A stretch of 7,936 bases of DNA from positions 1 through 7,936 of the forward strand of contig CBEVZC010000136.1 in the NCBI GenBank assembly GCA_965554225.1. The letters run 5' to 3'. Position numbers and translations under genes: made by a program. The DNA comes from BMS3ABIN04 sp965554225. GTDB taxonomy: Bacteria > Bacteroidota > Ignavibacteria > Ignavibacteriales > Melioribacteraceae. How positions within the stretch are numbered: position 1 is the stretch's first letter; each line of letters opens with the position of its first letter. Positions 1 through 6,046 of this stretch are shown piece by piece. The notes under the pieces are model-generated. The model worked only from the letters and a program-made list of their open reading frames with translations, did no database searches and was not told where the DNA came from.

Positions 1-1425
1 CTTAACACAAACGACAATAATCTTCGAATTGCTGATATTTATTTTTCAGAAAAAATAAAAGAAATCCGTTTCCGTTCCGACGGATTTAATTGGACTGATG
101 TAAACACAAAAGATAAAAGAAAGAAAATAGCAGCTGAACCAGTAAAGGTTAAATATCCCAAAAATTTTAAAACCATTAACGGTAATTTTAATTTGGTGAT
201 TCCCGGTACAATTGATCCCCACGTTCATTTCGATACTCCGGGATTTGAGTTCAGAGAGGATTTCGAACATGCTTCTACCGCTGCGGCATACGGCGGTGTT
301 ACATCTATTATTGATATGCCGTGCACTTCCGTTCCCACCGTTACATCATTAAAAAATTTTCGTGAAAAACTTAAATTTGTAAAAAATAGAAGTCTAATTG
401 ATTTTGCTTTTTGGGGCGGAGTTTCCGGAACTGCTTTAAAAGACAGCGCTTCGCTCAGAAAAAATATTTTTGATCTTGCCGATGCTGGAGTTGCCGGATT
501 CAAAGTCTATACAATTTCCGGAATGAAAGATTTTACAGATTTAACTTATGAGCAAATTGAAAAAGTAGCGAGAATAATCAAGCAAACAGGAAAACCGGTG
601 GCTGTACATGCCGAAGACAAAAATATAGTTGTGAAGAAAAGGAATTATTTTAGAGCGAACAATATAAATACATGGCAGGCTTACTGCAGCGCAAGAAACG
701 TAAGGGCGGAATCGAAAGCCGTGGTAAGGTTGATTGAAATTGCAAAGAAAACTAAAGCAAAAGTTCACATAGTTCATTTAAGTTCCAAAGCTGCATTGGA
801 TAAAATCAGAAAAGCACAGAATGAAGGAGTGTCAATTACAACCGAGACTTGTCCGCAATATCTTTTCTTTACACAAGATGATTTTGAAAACGTTAAAATT
901 CGTAATTACCTTAAAACAGCTCCACCGGTAAAATTCGAAAAAGATAAAAACGCTTTGTGGCGCGGACTTAAAAACGGAAGTATTAGTTTTGTTACGACCG
1001 ATCACGCCGGAACAGTTCCAAGTAAAGAGAAAACGTCCGATAATTTTTGGGAAGTTTACGGGGGCATTCCCGGCGTTGAACATCGTGTTCCTTTTTTATT
1101 TAGCGAAGGATTCCTTAAAGGAAAGCTTTCTTTAGAAAAAACCGTTCGTTTGCTTTCGACCAATGCTGCTGAGTATTATATACTGAAAGGCAAAGGACAA
1201 ATCGCAAAAGATTATGATGCGGATTTTGCATTAATAAATCTTTGGAAAACTGAAAAGATAAAAGCAAGAAAAATGCACAGCAAAGGAAAGTATACACCAT
1301 TTGAAGATTTGGACTTTAATGCAGTTATTGAAAAAACTATCCTTCGCGGGAATATTATAATGAATAATAAAGCTGAACCGGAAAAAGATATAGGATATGG
1401 AAAATTTATAAAAATAAAAAAATAA
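1..1425 (+). CDS. hyuA: HyuA-like cyclic amidohydrolase (hydantoinase/allantoinase type), 5'-partial
   Basis: The reading frame is open from base 1 to the TAA at 1423-1425, so the N-terminus lies outside the window. A TTG at 193 is internal, because the preceding codons already read as the usual N-terminal strands (RIADIYFSEKIKEI) leading into VIPGTIDPHVHF. In the visible 474 residues, H74 and H76 form the HxH metal pair, K168 (GFKVYT) is the expected carboxylated lysine, H203 (VHAED) and H259 (VHLSS) are further metal ligands, and D334 (TTDHAG) is the catalytic aspartate. ETCPQYL and the APPVK...LW..L segment fit hydantoinases and allantoinases better than dihydroorotases. Known family members hydrolyse cyclic amides. 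With ssnA, ygeY and ygeW downstream, the natural counterpart is HyuA of the E. coli purine-catabolism cluster. The exact substrate is inferred. A Lys-rich stretch at residues about 24-64 makes the N-terminal region longer than usual. Element 1 begins on the last base of the stop codon. Confidence 0.88.
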   Translation, partial: LNTNDNNLRIADIYFSEKIKEIRFRSDGFNWTDVNTKDKRKKIAAEPVKVKYPKNFKTINGNFNLVIPGTIDPHVHFDTPGFEFREDFEHASTAAAYGGVTSIIDMPCTSVPTVTSLKNFREKLKFVKNRSLIDFAFWGGVSGTALKDSASLRKNIFDLADAGVAGFKVYTISGMKDFTDLTYEQIEKVARIIKQTGKPVAVHAEDKNIVVKKRNYFRANNINTWQAYCSARNVRAESKAVVRLIEIAKKTKAKVHIVHLSSKAALDKIRKAQNEGVSITTETCPQYLFFTQDDFENVKIRNYLKTAPPVKFEKDKNALWRGLKNGSISFVTTDHAGTVPSKEKTSDNFWEVYGGIPGVEHRVPFLFSEGFLKGKLSLEKTVRLLSTNAAEYYILKGKGQIAKDYDADFALINLWKTEKIKARKMHSKGKYTPFEDLDFNAVIEKTILRGNIIMNNKAEPEKDIGYGKFIKIKK

Positions 1426-1451
1426 CCGCAGAGACGGTGAGACGCAAAGAA
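1425..1451 (+). repeat. Element 1 left inverted-repeat arm
   Basis: The arm consists of three 8-nt units: CGCAGAGA (1427-1434), CGGTGAGA (1435-1442) and CGCAAAGA (1443-1450). It overlaps the last base of the hyuA-like stop codon. It pairs with 1849-1875; in RNA one of the five mismatches would be a G:U pair. Confidence 0.8.
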
Positions 1452-1461
1452 AACAAAGATA

Positions 1462-1848
1462 ATGAACAAAGAGCGCTATAATTATTTATCACATCAAATT
1501 TTGGATTCAAGTATAACCGTTCATAAAGAAATGGGACCCGGTTTATTGGAATCTGTTTATGAAATAAGTTTGATGAAAGAATTCGAAACAAGAAATATAA
1601 AGGCTGAAAATCAAGTTGCCATACCGCTATTTTATAAAGGATACGAATTAAACAAAGTTTTTCGCATTGATATCCTTGTTGAAGATGACATTATAATCGA
1701 AATCAAATCTTCTGAAATTATGCATCCGGTGTATGCTGCCCAAATTATTTCTTATTTGATGCTTGCAAATAAAAAATTAGGTTTTCTCATTAATTTCAAT
1801 GTTTCTTTACTTAAAGATGGATTTAAACGATTTGTTAATAATTTTTAA
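1462..1848 (+). CDS. GxxExxY protein, PD-(D/E)XK nuclease-like
   Basis: This 128-residue protein has the family signature G27-L-L-E30-S-V-Y33 in the GPGLLESVYE segment. A PD-(D/E)XK-type active-site layout follows: D70 (RIDILVED), E80-x-K82 (IIEIKSSE), then an AAQIISYL helix with Q94 and Y98. The usual length of the family is about 120-140 residues, so the gene looks complete. GxxExxY proteins are placed in the PD-(D/E)XK nuclease-like superfamily, but to my knowledge no cellular role has been firmly shown. No strong Shine-Dalgarno precedes the ATG at 1462, although AAAG-rich sequence is nearby. The gene is not an obvious enzyme of the surrounding pathway. It sits inside element 1, which suggests it belongs to that element, perhaps as its nuclease (inference). 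It is only distantly similar to the second copy at 4485. Confidence 0.9.
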   Translation: MNKERYNYLSHQILDSSITVHKEMGPGLLESVYEISLMKEFETRNIKAENQVAIPLFYKGYELNKVFRIDILVEDDIIIEIKSSEIMHPVYAAQIISYLMLANKKLGFLINFNVSLLKDGFKRFVNNF

Positions 1849-1875
1849 TTCTCTGCGCCTTAGCGACTCTGCGGT
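1849..1875 (+). repeat. Element 1 right inverted-repeat arm
   Basis: The reverse complement reads as three 8-nt units, CGCAGAGT, CGCTAAGG and CGCAGAGA, the same period as the left arm. The arm begins directly after the TAA of the GxxExxY gene and ends 9 nt before the AAGGAG of ssnA. Confidence 0.8.
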
Positions 1876-1884
1876 GATATTTTC

Positions 1885-1890
1885 AAGGAG
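1885..1890 (+). promoter_or_regulatory. Ribosome binding site of ssnA
   Basis: AAGGAG lies 6 nt upstream of the ATG at 1897. It falls outside element 1, so the insertion did not separate ssnA from its own translation signal. Confidence 0.8.
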
Positions 1891-1896
1891 TAATAC

Positions 1897-3228
1897 ATGA
1901 ATGATTTTAAAATTATTAATGCTTGGATATGCAAGATTGAAAACGACCAAGTGGTTCCAGTTTTCGGCGATTTGCATATCAGCAACGGAAGAATATTCTC
2001 AATTCAAACCAAAAAGTTCAAAACATACCTTACACAAAAAGATAAACAAAAATCAAAAAACATTTACGATTCAAAAGGAAGAGTTATAACTATCCCGCAA
2101 GTTAACTTCCACGATCACTTTTATTCGCGCCTGGCAAAAGGTTTAAGAATATCCGGCGAGATGAATAACTTTCACAATATTCTTAAAAATTACTGGTGGA
2201 AAGTTGACAAAGCATTAGATTTGCAAATGGTTGAAGCATCGACACAAATGGCAATTATAGAATCGATTAAAAACGGTGTGACATATATATTCGATCATCA
2301 TGCATCACCAAATGCAACCGGCGGAAGTTTGGCAACAATTGCCAAGGTATTGAAAGCCCATAAGCTTCGTGCTGTCCTGTGCTTCGAAACCACCGATAGA
2401 AACGGAACCAATCTGGCTGAATCGGGACTGCACGAAAACAAATCGTTTATCAACGATTTTGTTGATGATGATATAAAAAGCATGCTTGGTTTACATGCAT
2501 CTTTTACCTTGGCTGATGATACTCTTGCCGGAGCTGAAAAATTAGTAAAAGATTACAATCTCGGCATTCATATTCATCTTTGCGAGGATGTTGTCGATAG
2601 AAAAATCAGCAAACAAGTTGCAGGACAGTTTCCGGTCAAACGTTTAATTAAATTTAACTTATTAAATAATAAATCAATTTTGGCTCACGGTATTCATCTC
2701 ACAAAGCAAGAATATCAATTAATTGATGAATACGGCAGTGCTATTGCATATAATGTGGATTCAAACTTAAACAATAACGTTGGTTTACCAAAATACCGTA
2801 ATGTACCGGCTGGAATTCCCATTTTGCTAGGCACCGACGGGATGAATGCAAATCCCGGCAGAACCATGAAAAATTATTTTTTATTACTCCGGCACTTCGG
2901 TTTTTCATTCGATGAAACTTTTAAAATGATACATAAAGTATTTTTAGATCAACTAATGTTTATACAAGAATATTTTGATGATTTTCCAAATTTGCAAGTT
3001 AACAATAGAGCTGATTTTATTATTTGGGATTATGTTCCGCCGACTCCATTAAGCAAGGAAAACTTTTGGGGACATTATATTTACGGAATGTTGGAGAGAG
3101 CAATTCAAAGCACCGTTCAGCAAGGTAAATTTTTAATGAAGGATAAAAAACTTATCGGGATAAATGAAGAAAAAATTAACAAAGTGATTTATAAACAAGG
3201 CGACAAATTATTTTATAAAATTAAATAA
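1897..3228 (+). CDS. ssnA: SsnA-type aminohydrolase (amidohydrolase superfamily)
   Basis: The 443-residue product is nearly the length of E. coli SsnA (about 442) and shares its distinctive strings: HHASP...GGSL (134-144), CFETTDRN (162-169) and DY..PTPL near the C-terminus. Expected metal ligands are H72 and H74 (FHDHFYS), H227 (HIHLCED), H264 (LAHG) and D314 (GTDG), with E230 as the likely catalytic glutamate. H200 (LGLHASF) is also conserved in SsnA. The family is related to guanine deaminase and chlorohydrolases. In the purine-degradation clusters SsnA is an aminohydrolase acting on a purine-derived intermediate; the precise substrate here is inferred. The segment preceding the HxH motif (residues about 38-63) is unusually Lys/Gln-rich and resembles an insertion, as in the hyuA-like gene. 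The ATG start is supported by AAGGAG. The gap to ygeY is 29 nt, the only operon junction without an inserted element. Confidence 0.9.
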   Translation: MNDFKIINAWICKIENDQVVPVFGDLHISNGRIFSIQTKKFKTYLTQKDKQKSKNIYDSKGRVITIPQVNFHDHFYSRLAKGLRISGEMNNFHNILKNYWWKVDKALDLQMVEASTQMAIIESIKNGVTYIFDHHASPNATGGSLATIAKVLKAHKLRAVLCFETTDRNGTNLAESGLHENKSFINDFVDDDIKSMLGLHASFTLADDTLAGAEKLVKDYNLGIHIHLCEDVVDRKISKQVAGQFPVKRLIKFNLLNNKSILAHGIHLTKQEYQLIDEYGSAIAYNVDSNLNNNVGLPKYRNVPAGIPILLGTDGMNANPGRTMKNYFLLLRHFGFSFDETFKMIHKVFLDQLMFIQEYFDDFPNLQVNNRADFIIWDYVPPTPLSKENFWGHYIYGMLERAIQSTVQQGKFLMKDKKLIGINEEKINKVIYKQGDKLFYKIK

Positions 3229-3247
3229 ATATTTCATACTAAACTTC

Positions 3248-3253
3248 AGGTGA
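3248..3253 (+). promoter_or_regulatory. Ribosome binding site of ygeY
   Basis: AGGTGA lies 4 nt upstream of the ATG at 3258, within the short ssnA-ygeY gap. This supports the chosen start and an operon arrangement. Confidence 0.65.
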
Positions 3254-3257
3254 TTTT

Positions 3258-4442
3258 ATGGACAGAACAAAACAAATATTGGAATTCGCAAAAAAATACG
3301 AGCAGTATACTGCGGAAAACTTATCGAGACTGGTTAAAATTAAATCCTTAAGCATGCAGGAAGAAGGCGTTGTAAATGAATTAAAAACAATAATGGAAGA
3401 AGCCGGATTTGACGAAGTGAGAATTGACGGACTCGGAAACGTAATAGGCAGAATCGGAAATGGCGAAAAAGTGATTGCTATTGACGGACATATAGACACA
3501 GTTGATATGGGTAATTTGGATGCATGGGATTTTGATCCGCTCAGCGGTGAAATAAAAGACGGATTCGTTCTTGGCAGAGGAAGCGTTGATCAAGAAGGAG
3601 GTCCAATTGCAGCTGTAACAGCAGGAAAGATTTTAAAAGAAATCGGAATGCCCGATGATGTTACTCTGCTTGTTACCGGAACGGTTATGGAAGAAGATTG
3701 TGACGGACTATGCTGGAAATATTTGGTTGAAGAGGAAAAAATAAAACCGGATGTTGTTGTTATTACCGAACCGACAAACCTCAATATTTATAGGGGTCAC
3801 AGAGGACGTATGGAAATAGAAGTCTCGTTTTACGGCCTATCTGCTCACGGATCCGCGCCTGAACGAGGGAAGAATGCAATTTATATGGCATCCAAAGCTT
3901 GTTTGGAAATTGAAAAGTTAAATGATAATCTTGCTTACGATGAATTCCTTGGGAAAGGCAGCGTTACCATATCGGAGTTTGTTTCAGGAAGTCCTTCGCA
4001 ATGTGCTGTTGCAGACTTTGCTAAGATTCATCTCGATAGAAGACTTACTTGGGGTGAGGATAAAGAACTTGCCCTCAATCAAATTAGACATATTGTTAAA
4101 GATATGGATGCAAAAGTAGAATTATTGGAATACAAGGAAACTTCATTCACCGATTTAGAATATGGAATGGAGAAATATTTCCCCACTTGGAAATTGGAGG
4201 AAGATCATCCGGTTATTCAAAAAGGCGTTAAGTCATATAAAGAATTATTTGATGCGGTTCCAAAGGTGGATAAGTGGACGTTTTCAACTAACGGCGTAAC
4301 AATAAACGGGTACTTCGGTATTCCGGTTATTGGGTTTGGTCCCGGTAACGAAGTAATGGCTCACGCACCTAACGAGAAAGTACCGGTTGAGCATCTCGTA
4401 AAAGCATCGGCATTTTACGCAAATTACGTGCTTAATTTTTAA
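3258..4442 (+). CDS. ygeY: YgeY family M20 metallohydrolase (selenium-metabolism-linked)
   Basis: This 394-residue M20 family protein is close in length to E. coli YgeY (about 403). Visible dinuclear metal-site residues are H78 and D80 (DGHIDTVD), D111 (GSVDQEGG), the E146-E147 pair (VMEEDCDG), E171 (ITEPT) and H369 (MAHAPNE). H197 lies in the dimerisation-domain motif SAHGSAP. M20 enzymes hydrolyse amide or carbamoyl-type bonds (peptidases, deacylases, ureido hydrolases). YgeY-type members are annotated as selenium-metabolism-linked hydrolases because they co-occur with selenium-dependent molybdenum hydroxylases. In proposed purine routes YgeY acts on ureido-diaminopropionate next to YgeW, which agrees with the adjacency here; that assignment is from family knowledge, not from residues seen. 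The protein has no signal peptide and should be cytoplasmic. Confidence 0.9.
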   Translation: MDRTKQILEFAKKYEQYTAENLSRLVKIKSLSMQEEGVVNELKTIMEEAGFDEVRIDGLGNVIGRIGNGEKVIAIDGHIDTVDMGNLDAWDFDPLSGEIKDGFVLGRGSVDQEGGPIAAVTAGKILKEIGMPDDVTLLVTGTVMEEDCDGLCWKYLVEEEKIKPDVVVITEPTNLNIYRGHRGRMEIEVSFYGLSAHGSAPERGKNAIYMASKACLEIEKLNDNLAYDEFLGKGSVTISEFVSGSPSQCAVADFAKIHLDRRLTWGEDKELALNQIRHIVKDMDAKVELLEYKETSFTDLEYGMEKYFPTWKLEEDHPVIQKGVKSYKELFDAVPKVDKWTFSTNGVTINGYFGIPVIGFGPGNEVMAHAPNEKVPVEHLVKASAFYANYVLNF

Positions 4443-4447
4443 CTTTG

Positions 4448-4491
4448 ATAGGACGCTGATTTTCCTGATGAATTATGATTTCTTATGATAA
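4448..4491 (+). repeat. Element 2 left inverted-repeat arm
   Basis: TGAT recurs at 4457, 4466, 4476 and 4486, a 9-10 nt spacing. The outer 14 nt pair perfectly with 4901-4914. The start codon of the enclosed gene (4485) lies inside this arm. Confidence 0.75.
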
Positions 4492-4898
4492 AAGATAATT
4501 ACAAATTCAGCGATATTACCGATAAAATCATAAAAGCTTATTTTAATGTTTATAATAAACTTGGGTATGGTTTTTTAGAAAAAGTATACGAAAAAAGCAT
4601 GCTGATTGAACTTTCTAAAATTGGATTAAATTGCAAAAATCAATTCTCAATTAATGTTTATTATGACAATAGAGAAGTAGGGAAATACTATGCTGATATA
4701 ATAGTTGAAGACGTTGTAATTCTTGAGTTAAAAGCTGAAAAAAATTTGTGTCCTGAACACGAAGCACAATTATTAAATTATTTAAAAGCTACTGACATTG
4801 AAGTAGGAATGCTTTTGAACTTTGGTGAAAAGCCACAATTTAAGAGGAAAGTATTTTCTAATAAATTTAAAATCAATGAAAGTCATAATGAATCTTAA
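4485..4898 (+). CDS. GxxExxY protein, PD-(D/E)XK nuclease-like (second copy)
   Basis: This 137-residue protein carries the signature G29-F-L-E32-K-V-Y35. The nuclease-like core is D71 (YADIIVED), E81-x-K83 (ILELKAE), and a helix with Q95 and Y99 (EAQLLNYL). The C-terminal tail after about residue 129 (KINESHNES) is encoded by the right inverted-repeat arm, so the coding sequence runs into the repeat at both ends. No Shine-Dalgarno is visible before the ATG, which itself lies in the left arm; translation may depend on readthrough from ygeY or be weak. The sequence is clearly diverged from the copy at 1462, sharing mainly the motifs. The molecular role of this family is not established. Inclusion in a repeat-bounded cassette suggests a job for the cassette rather than for purine catabolism. 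Confidence 0.9.
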   Translation: MIKDNYKFSDITDKIIKAYFNVYNKLGYGFLEKVYEKSMLIELSKIGLNCKNQFSINVYYDNREVGKYYADIIVEDVVILELKAEKNLCPEHEAQLLNYLKATDIEVGMLLNFGEKPQFKRKVFSNKFKINESHNES

Positions 4899-4914
4899 TG
4901 AATCAGCGTCCTAT
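4871..4914 (+). repeat. Element 2 right inverted-repeat arm
   Basis: On the reverse complement GATTCATTA appears twice, 10 nt apart, matching the period of the left arm. The arm contains the last codons and the TAA (4896-4898) of the enclosed gene. Confidence 0.75.
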
Positions 4915-4930
4915 TTCTTAATCTAAAATT

Positions 4931-4934
4931 GGAG
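4931..4934 (+). promoter_or_regulatory. Ribosome binding site of ygeW
   Basis: GGAG lies 7 nt before the ATG at 4942. It falls outside element 2, as the ssnA site does for element 1. Confidence 0.7.
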
Positions 4935-4941
4935 AAATATT

Positions 4942-5952
4942 ATGAATACAAACCTAAAAGGGAAACATTTTCTTTCAACTGATTATTGGACAAAGCAAGA
5001 ACTTGATACAGCTTTTGAAGTGTCATTCGATTTAAAGAAAAAATTCGCACTGGAAGAACCAACAGGATACTTGCGTGATAAGACTTTGTTCATGCTCTTT
5101 TTCGAGCAATCCACACGAACAAGAAATTCAATGGAAGCGGGTATGACACAGCTCGGCGGACATGCACACGATTTAACACCCGATAAAATTCAACTATCCC
5201 ACGGCGAAACTGCAAAAGATACAGCAATTATACTTTCTAGAATGGGACATGGAATTGCTTCACGGAATTGTTTCTACGGAATAGGAAAGGATTATCTTGC
5301 CGAAATGGCCGAGCATTCGCGCAAACCTGTTATGTCGCTTCAAGACGATGTTTATCATCCGTTTCAAGGCATGGCAGATTTAATGACAATGTTCGAATAT
5401 TTCGGAAGAAATCCCAAAGGTTTGAAAGTAACAGTCTCTTGGGCTTATGCGGATACGCACTCAAAACCTCTTTCCGTTCCCCAAACACAAGCTCTGCTGT
5501 TTCCGCGTTACGGTATAGATTTGACAATTGCTCATCCTAAAGAATTTCCTTTGAGTAAAAATATAATCGAAAAAGCAAAACAAAATGCGGAGAAAGGCGG
5601 AGGCAGTATCCGATTTACCAATGATATGGACGAAGGATTCGAAGGCGCTCACATTGTCATCCCCAAAAACTGGGGCGGTTTCGGAGCTTATGGCGTTCAA
5701 GAGTATCTTGATAACGAAGAGGAATGTAAAAAGGAAATGACCGCTAATTTGGAAAAATACCACTCGTGGATTTGTGACAACCGCAGAATTAAACTTGCCG
5801 ATAAAAATGTTAAATTAATGCATGCTTTACCTGCAGATAGAAATCACGAAGTAACGGATGAAGTAATTGACAATCCCGATATTTCAATTGTATTCGACGA
5901 AGCGGAAAACAGACTGCATACCGCAAAAGCTATAATGGCGTTAACAATGTAA
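4942..5952 (+). CDS. ygeW: YgeW-like knotted carbamoyltransferase
   Basis: This 336-residue aspartate/ornithine carbamoyltransferase-fold protein has the carbamoyl-phosphate site S57-T-R-T-R61, the YgeW-like HGET (87-90), H139-P-F-Q142 followed by MADL, and KPLSVPQ (175-181), which it shares with E. coli YgeW. The 'HCLP' position reads H294-A-L-P297, so the usual Cys is Ala. E. coli YgeW is longer (about 396). This protein lacks the insertion after HCLP and ends DEAENRLHTAKAIMAL, as ornithine carbamoyltransferases do. In proposed anaerobic purine breakdown YgeW converts 2,3-diureidopropionate plus phosphate to carbamoyl phosphate, which carbamate kinase can use to make ATP. That reaction is from family knowledge. 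The neighbour ygeY supports it; N-acetyl- or succinylornithine transcarbamylase is the main alternative, made less likely by HGET/KPLSVPQ and the context. Confidence 0.85.
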   Translation: MNTNLKGKHFLSTDYWTKQELDTAFEVSFDLKKKFALEEPTGYLRDKTLFMLFFEQSTRTRNSMEAGMTQLGGHAHDLTPDKIQLSHGETAKDTAIILSRMGHGIASRNCFYGIGKDYLAEMAEHSRKPVMSLQDDVYHPFQGMADLMTMFEYFGRNPKGLKVTVSWAYADTHSKPLSVPQTQALLFPRYGIDLTIAHPKEFPLSKNIIEKAKQNAEKGGGSIRFTNDMDEGFEGAHIVIPKNWGGFGAYGVQEYLDNEEECKKEMTANLEKYHSWICDNRRIKLADKNVKLMHALPADRNHEVTDEVIDNPDISIVFDEAENRLHTAKAIMALTM

Positions 5953-5956
5953 GAGT

Positions 5957-6038
5957 ATGGAACACGGATTACACGGAAAAAATAGATTTACACAGATTCA
6001 ATATTAATCAATGAAAATCTGTGTTATCCGTGTTCTAT
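5957..6038. repeat. Element 3: gene-less inverted repeat after ygeW
   Basis: Positions 5957-5977 match the reverse complement of 6018-6038 at 18 of 21 positions, with a 10-nt perfect core (GAACACGGAT at 5960-5969). The left side is built of 9-10 nt units: ACACGGATT (5962), ACACGGAAA (5971) and ACACAGATT (5990). The last of these can pair alternatively with AATCTGTGT at 6016-6024. It starts 4 nt after the ygeW stop and overlaps the last codon region of the convergent ferredoxin gene. By its shape it may be an empty or MITE-like relative of elements 1 and 2, although its sequence is different. Confidence 0.7.
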
Positions 6039-6046
6039 CTTTTTTC
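5960..6046 (+). terminator. Possible Rho-independent terminator for the ygeW operon
   Basis: The element 3 hairpin is followed on the + strand by TCTTTTTT (6039-6046), a T-run suited to intrinsic termination. The stem is interrupted and AT-rich and the loop is long (or a shorter inner hairpin forms), so efficiency is uncertain. On the minus strand no T-run follows the hairpin. Confidence 0.4.

Larger units (their letters stand above)
1425..1875 (+). mobile_element. Element 1: inverted-repeat-bounded cassette carrying a GxxExxY gene
   Basis: A 27-nt left arm (1425-1451) matches the reverse complement of a 27-nt right arm (1849-1875) at 22 of 27 positions by eye, and both outer ends read ACCGCAGAG. 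The arms enclose one gene (1462-1848) almost exactly; the right arm starts on the base after its stop codon. The cassette fills the gap between the hyuA-like stop and the ssnA ribosome binding site and leaves both intact. No convincing target-site duplication is visible. Calling it mobile is inference from this architecture and from the recurrence of the same design at 4448-4914. Confidence 0.7.
4448..4914 (+). mobile_element. Element 2: inverted-repeat-bounded cassette carrying a second GxxExxY gene
   Basis: The outer 14 nt of the left end (ATAGGACGCTGATT, 4448-4461) are a perfect inverted match to 4901-4914. An inner block, ATTATGA at 4472-4478, matches the right arm inverted at 4884-4890. 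The cassette starts 5 nt after the ygeY stop and ends 27 nt before the ygeW start, and it encloses a single gene (4485-4898). Its arm sequence is unrelated to that of element 1, so the two are separate acquisitions rather than a duplication. No clear target-site duplication is seen. Confidence 0.7.

Noticed and set aside
46..503. Minus-strand reading frames at 46-270 and 225-503
   Set aside because: They lie antisense to the open hyuA-like frame, have low-complexity products with no recognisable motif, and have no ribosome binding site.
4448..4491. Riboswitch or attenuator upstream of ygeW
   Set aside because: The region is the left arm of element 2 and contains the start of another gene; no known riboswitch core is visible.
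1425..4914. A toxin-antitoxin or phage-defence module formed by the two GxxExxY genes
   Set aside because: Each gene stands alone in its gap with no partner ORF, and no other defence gene is present. The repeat-bounded context explains them better.
1420..4920. Target-site duplications flanking elements 1 and 2
   Set aside because: Bases outside the arms were compared by eye and no convincing direct repeat was found, so classical DDE-type transposition is not supported.
5268..5763. Alternate frames within ygeW (+ 5268-5540; minus 5330-5527 and 5461-5763)
   Set aside because: ygeW itself has continuous conserved motifs across this stretch; these frames show no family features.
5957..6038. CRISPR-like repeat from the ACACGGATT/ACACAGATT units
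   Set aside because: The units are only ~9 nt with no spacers, and the structure is an inverted repeat, not a repeat-spacer array.
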